DNA of 64,000 nucleotides from Amorphochlora amoebiformis (lineage: Eukaryota; Cercozoa; Chlorarachniophyceae): positions 1 to 64,000 of the forward strand of contig BAAHQB010000386.1 of the NCBI GenBank assembly GCA_054601695.1, read 5' to 3'. Numbering within the stretch: position 1 is the first letter of the stretch; each line of letters starts with the position of its first letter. The notes under the pieces were generated by a model. It was not told the DNA's origin. It did no database searches and saw only the letters and a program-made list of their open reading frames with translations. Positions 59,456 through 64,000 of the stretch are shown piece by piece. The position numbers and the translations under genes were made by a program.

Positions 59456-59883
59456 CTAGTTAGCGGTTGCTTAAATGTGTGTTAGAGTGACTCGTAAATA
59501 GAGTCAGACCGCTCCGTCGGCTTGGGCCGGTTATTCGTCGCCGAGAGTCTCTGAACTGTTACTAACAATTCTAGTCTTGTAACAACTGTTAAAACGTACA
59601 TTATCTATCTATCGATAATTCGGTATTGAATGCAAGTCAGTGTCTTATTATTAACTCGATCATATCATCTATTGAATATATCCTAGTTCATATATACTAG
59701 ATATATAAATTATAATAAAAATATCTTTTTGAGAGAAGCCTGTGTCTGTGTGTAATTCTCGGAGTAATTCATAACTCCGAGCAGACAAAGTCTAGAAAGT
59801 GAGTAGTCGGGGACATCATAATTAAAACTTAACTTTGCTAGTGGTGGTGCTTCGGATGCGGATGGTTTGTTTGGATACTAGAA
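59456..59883. other. Convergent spacer with CTAG motifs
   Basis: This is the 3' junction of the DUF6314 gene (+) and the AATF gene (-), unique sequence without TA microsatellites. CTAG occurs at about six places (for example GCTAGTTAGC, TCCTAG, ACTAGATA, GTCTAGAA). The density is lower than at the other convergent junctions. Confidence 0.6.
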
Positions 59884-60010
59884 TTACAGAATCTGAATAC
59901 CTTCGTCTAAGAACTCGTCGACTTGTCCATTTTCTCGGGGCTTCTCCGCTGGACCCTCGAAGCCCTCCCCGAGCCTCCCGTTCTCCACGTTTTCTCCGTT
60001 TGCATTTCCT

Positions 60011-60055
<45 letters not shown>

Positions 60056-60111
60056 TTAGAGAGAGAGAGAGAGAGAGAGATACGTATATATATATGTTTT
60101 ATATATATCTG

Positions 60112-60154
<43 letters not shown>

Positions 60155-60187
60155 TTTTACATATATGATGTATGTGTATATAATATT

Positions 60188-60238
<51 letters not shown>

Positions 60239-60377
60239 ACATATCCTTCGAACACATAGTAGATTAATTTAAGTAATTTGATACCAATATCGGCTCCGAA
60301 CAGAGATGAGAAGAGCGTATCCACAGGGTAATCCTCGTCCAAATTCGCCTTCGGAGTGCTAAAGTTGGCTGGATAGA

Positions 60378-60427
<50 letters not shown>

Positions 60428-60484
60428 TCTATACGTTTATTTCCACACACAACCATGTCTTTGTACACACGTATATATTTATAT

Positions 60485-60534
<50 letters not shown>

Positions 60535-60547
60535 TCACATTTTCTAT

Positions 60548-60599
<52 letters not shown>

Positions 60600-60728
60600 G
60601 TATATGTATATATATATGTTCATATATGTATATATACAATATATATACCTAGTTCTGAGATGGCTACATATCGAATTTTGCGCCCTTTACTCGCTCGTCG
60701 ATCCTTATATATATACACACATGTAATG

Positions 60729-60761
<33 letters not shown>

Positions 60762-60834
60762 ATATATATATTCATATTTGTCTGTTTAAATAATTTTGGC
60801 ACATACGTGTACGTATGATGCGTATAATATACGG

Positions 60835-60870
<36 letters not shown>

Positions 60871-60928
60871 TTCACTTTTCATATATATATATATATATAT
60901 ATAATATAAATATACATACATACACTTT

Positions 60929-61007
<79 letters not shown>

Positions 61008-61052
61008 ACACTTAAATGTTCTGCATAAGAGATAACATTGTTTTCAAATATT

Positions 61053-61085
<33 letters not shown>

Positions 61086-61404
61086 CATATATACATATAT
61101 ATATATCTAAATTTTTAAATAGATATAGTTATTATGTTAACATAATATGTATACATAGTATACATAGTAATACACATGCACATTTAACGATGGTGTATGT
61201 AGCGCCCACACATCAAACTTTCACGGCATAGATATATTGCCCGATTTCAGCATGGGTGGGCGCCGAAATAATAACCAAAATCTAGGAAATTTGTGTAATT
61301 ATTCCTTATTCTCCCCTGTTACAATTAACCCTACCCTCTAGGGGTTTTGGTAGGGCTTTCAGGACAGGGATACGAGTATATGCATATATATATATATATA
61401 CATA

Positions 61405-61463
<59 letters not shown>

Positions 61464-61499
61464 TACACATATATGTATATGCATTGTTATACATACATA

Positions 61500-61580
<81 letters not shown>

Positions 61581-61708
61581 GTGTGTGGTGTGTGTGAAAG
61601 GTATATATGTGGTATGCATATCTAAGCCTTTTAAGCCTATTTCTATTTAGAATATCTATTGAAGGCAGATTCAATACGTATACATATACATTATAAAATA
61701 TACGCATC

Positions 61709-61742
<34 letters not shown>

Positions 61743-61755
61743 CATACATATATAT

Positions 61756-61807
<52 letters not shown>

Positions 61808-62324
61808 TATACTATGTACACATATATAGAATACTTGTGTAATTTGACACGTGTGTGTGTGTGTTTTATGCGACACATTATGGTCATTTTCACCTTAAGT
61901 TTCCGTGCCAACTTAGGAACTCTTCTCGTTTTTGATAGCGACCCCACTCCCTCCATAGCAGAAGCATCGATTACCTATCGTTAAATACGAAGCATCGATT
62001 ACCTACCGTTAAATACGAACACATGCATGCACCATAGCAACTACCATCGATTGGTTATATTTACAAATCTACGTTGGAATTCTACATGCTTAGTGCAAAA
62101 TAAGAATATTTGCACTTATGCAAATGTCACATTGTGCGTGTATGTGTGTGTATGTGCATCTATCGTATTTATGTACGTTTTAGAGAATATACAATTTATA
62201 CAGGTCATATAGATATATATATGTGTGTGTATATATATTCTCATAATAATATATGTATATAGTTTTCAAATTGTATGTATATTCCTGTATGTATTCACAA
62301 AACTAGTATATACACATATATACT

Positions 62325-62373
<49 letters not shown>

Positions 62374-62821
62374 ATACATACATACATATATATATTATAT
62401 ATTATATATATACATATATATAATATATATATATATATATACACATACATATACATAATACATATATTGTCAATAAAATCCTAATTCTCCCCCGGAACCT
62501 CTCTAAGCAGTTCTTGATAAAAATCGGTATCGTCGAATATCTCCTCGTCATATAACACCGATCTGCCTGCAATTACGCAAACCCTCACCTTAGGCTAAGC
62601 TTAACCATAGCCTTAGGCTTGGGCTTCGGGTTTGGTAGGGGTTTGGGTGAGGGTTAGGGGTTTGGGTTAGGGTTTGGGTTAGGGTTAGGGTTAGGGGTTT
62701 GGGTTAGGGTTTGGGTTAGGGTTTGGGTTAGGGTTTGGGTTAGGGTTTAAGTTGTGGTTATGATTAGGCTTTGCCTTCGACGCCTCCGCCATCCTCTTTT
62801 CGTTCTGTTATTTATATATGT

Positions 62822-62858
<37 letters not shown>

Positions 62859-62958
62859 GATGTATATATACTTGAGATACTTGTGTTCTTAATCCCTAAT
62901 TCTCTCAGTGTATACATTTATATATACGTGTGCACACACACATATACGTATATATATA

Positions 62959-63004
<46 letters not shown>

Positions 63005-63037
63005 CCACGTACGTTCTCATTATCCCTCTTTATGTAT

Positions 63038-63068
<31 letters not shown>

Positions 63069-63104
63069 GCACAGACTATATATATATATATATATATATA
63101 TAAT

Positions 63105-63202
<98 letters not shown>

Positions 63203-63215
63203 CACATATACATTT

Positions 63216-63274
<59 letters not shown>

Positions 63275-63379
63275 TTAATGGTCACCTGGTTCTTTGTCTC
63301 CTAAGATCCTTACGGGGTTTCTTCTTAGCTGTGTTCGTTTCCGTAAGGTGTCCATATCCGACAATATATCTTCGATCTG

Positions 63380-63429
<50 letters not shown>

Positions 63430-63515
63430 CATATATATATATGTATAAATATATACATGTGTATGTATGTATTATCTATAAACATTTCAGAGATTAGTAT
63501 TGTATATATCTGTAC

Positions 63516-63558
<43 letters not shown>

Positions 63559-63563
63559 CTGAT

Positions 63564-63597
<34 letters not shown>

Positions 63598-63680
63598 TAT
63601 ATTATATATACCTGATGAGTAACAGTCCTATCCAGAGCCTTAAACTTACGTCCTCCCTGGCCCGCTGCCAACTGCGTCAT

Positions 63681-63738
<58 letters not shown>

Positions 63739-63817
63739 AATACATATATTGTAATAATCCTTAGTATGAATCATCTGGTGTTCCTATATATTATCTAATA
63801 TATATATATATATATAA

Positions 63818-63875
<58 letters not shown>

Positions 63876-63984
63876 GTATATATGTATATAAACATATAAT
63901 ATGTACATATATTGATTGTATGCATGATTGAGATACCTTTGTCTTCCTTCTCCATCTCTCCATTGTCTCCCCGTATGACTCTAT
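59884..63984 (-). CDS. AATF: AATF/Che-1/Bfr2 (TRAUB) ribosome-biogenesis factor, 5' partial
   Basis: Nucleolar protein needed for small-subunit rRNA processing (Bfr2 in yeast, AATF in animals). Eight visible exons join in perfect phase: 63984-63937, 63671-63612, 63376-63286, 62566-62499, 61974-61894, 60703-60649, 60368-60285 and 60008-59884, encoding the C-terminal 195 or so residues. Order and motifs match the family: [16 protein letters not shown] [63 protein letters not shown] with [11 protein letters not shown], then the TRAUB core [20 protein letters not shown] and [13 protein letters not shown] 42-residue acidic/Gly-rich tail ends DEGIQIL. The N-terminal acidic half lies beyond 64000. 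The acceptor before the 61974-61894 exon is echoed once. Confidence 0.93.
60015..60235. repeat. (TA)n/(GA)n cluster
   Basis: TA runs with one GAGAGAGA block and TGTATG islands fill the last intron of the AATF gene. Confidence 0.9.
61380..61580. repeat. (TA)n microsatellite cluster
   Basis: TA runs separated by a CACATACACATATATG island, in the AATF intron between exons 60649-60703 and 61894-61974. Nearby at 61225-61290 the minus strand has an open 22-codon stretch with plausible acceptor and donor, but it breaks the family alignment. Confidence 0.85.
61955..62020 (-). repeat. Acceptor-edge echo, two copies
   Basis: On the coding strand TATTTAACGATAG/GTAATCGATGCTTC is the real acceptor of the AATF exon ending at 61974. 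TATTTAACGGTAG/GTAATCGATGCTTC lies immediately upstream as a near-perfect 28-bp copy. Confidence 0.85.
62585..62765. repeat. Interstitial telomere-like TTAGGG/TTTGGG array
   Basis: About 25 mixed units of TTAGGG and TTTGGG (GGGTTAGGGTTTGGGTTAGG) lie in an AATF intron, directly beside the exon at 62499-62566. It is oriented opposite to the left-end CCCTAA repeat. Confidence 0.9.
62835..63270. repeat. (TA)n-filled AATF intron
   Basis: TA runs with CACACA, TACATA and TTTATA islands, including one run of about 50 bases that ends near the 63286 exon. Confidence 0.9.
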
Positions 63985-64000
63985 CTGTACACACATCCAA

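Noticed and set aside
61225-61290. Extra AATF exon reading [21 protein letters not shown]
   Set aside because: Splice sites are plausible, but the exons on each side already join in phase and match the family without it.

Overview
The window is nuclear DNA of a eukaryote. Every gene I could reconstruct is split into many short exons with GT-AG introns. The exons have ordinary, roughly balanced base composition, and almost every intron is packed with (TA)n and other simple repeats. The left edge starts with degenerate CCCTAA telomere-type repeats, and TTAGGG/TTTGGG-like tracts recur inside the window, so this looks like a subtelomeric scaffold end. Two predicted proteins, DUF4336-like and Nudix-like, begin with a signal-peptide-like segment followed by an Arg/Ser-rich stretch. 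That layout resembles the bipartite presequences of algae with complex (secondary) plastids, so I infer a photosynthetic or formerly photosynthetic protist and do not name a genus. Gene models were built by hand from ORFs, splice signals and reading-phase continuity. Those with full phase agreement are the most reliable.

Layout. 0-1.4 kb: telomeric and subtelomeric repeats. 1.4-8.1 kb (+): an orphan secreted protein, with one more plus-strand terminal exon at 9.66-9.76 kb. 9.76-14.2 kb (-): a Cys-rich, Pro-rich single-pass membrane protein. 15.2-16.8 kb (+): a coiled-coil protein with a natural His tract. 17.6-20.1 kb (-): OHCU decarboxylase of urate breakdown. 20.7-23.5 kb (+): a helical-repeat (TPR-like) protein, incomplete. 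25.1-30.3 kb (+): a 2-oxoglutarate/Fe(II) oxygenase with a mucin-like linker. 33.2-45.3 kb (+): a DUF4336 protein in about 18 exons. 45.8-51.1 kb (-): dihydropyrimidine dehydrogenase with a mitochondrial-type presequence. 51.4-55.1 kb (+): a Nudix-like protein. 55.5-59.5 kb (+): a DUF6314 protein. 59.9-64 kb (-): AATF/Bfr2, a ribosome-biogenesis factor whose 5' end lies beyond the window.

The genes do not form an operon-like unit. Two act in nucleobase breakdown (purine: OHCU decarboxylase; pyrimidine: DPYD), but they are 25 kb apart and probably sit in different compartments.

The most unusual feature is a recurring architecture I call exon-edge echoes. The intron beside an exon holds extra, diverged copies of that exon's edge together with its splice signal. 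There are about seven clear cases in five genes. In the DUF4336 gene one acceptor edge is echoed six times, and several echoes form a complete 12-nt in-frame micro-exon flanked by AG and GT. A second pattern is that all four convergent gene junctions contain tracts rich in the tetranucleotide CTAG. One of these junctions has two stop codons interlocked in a single CTAG.
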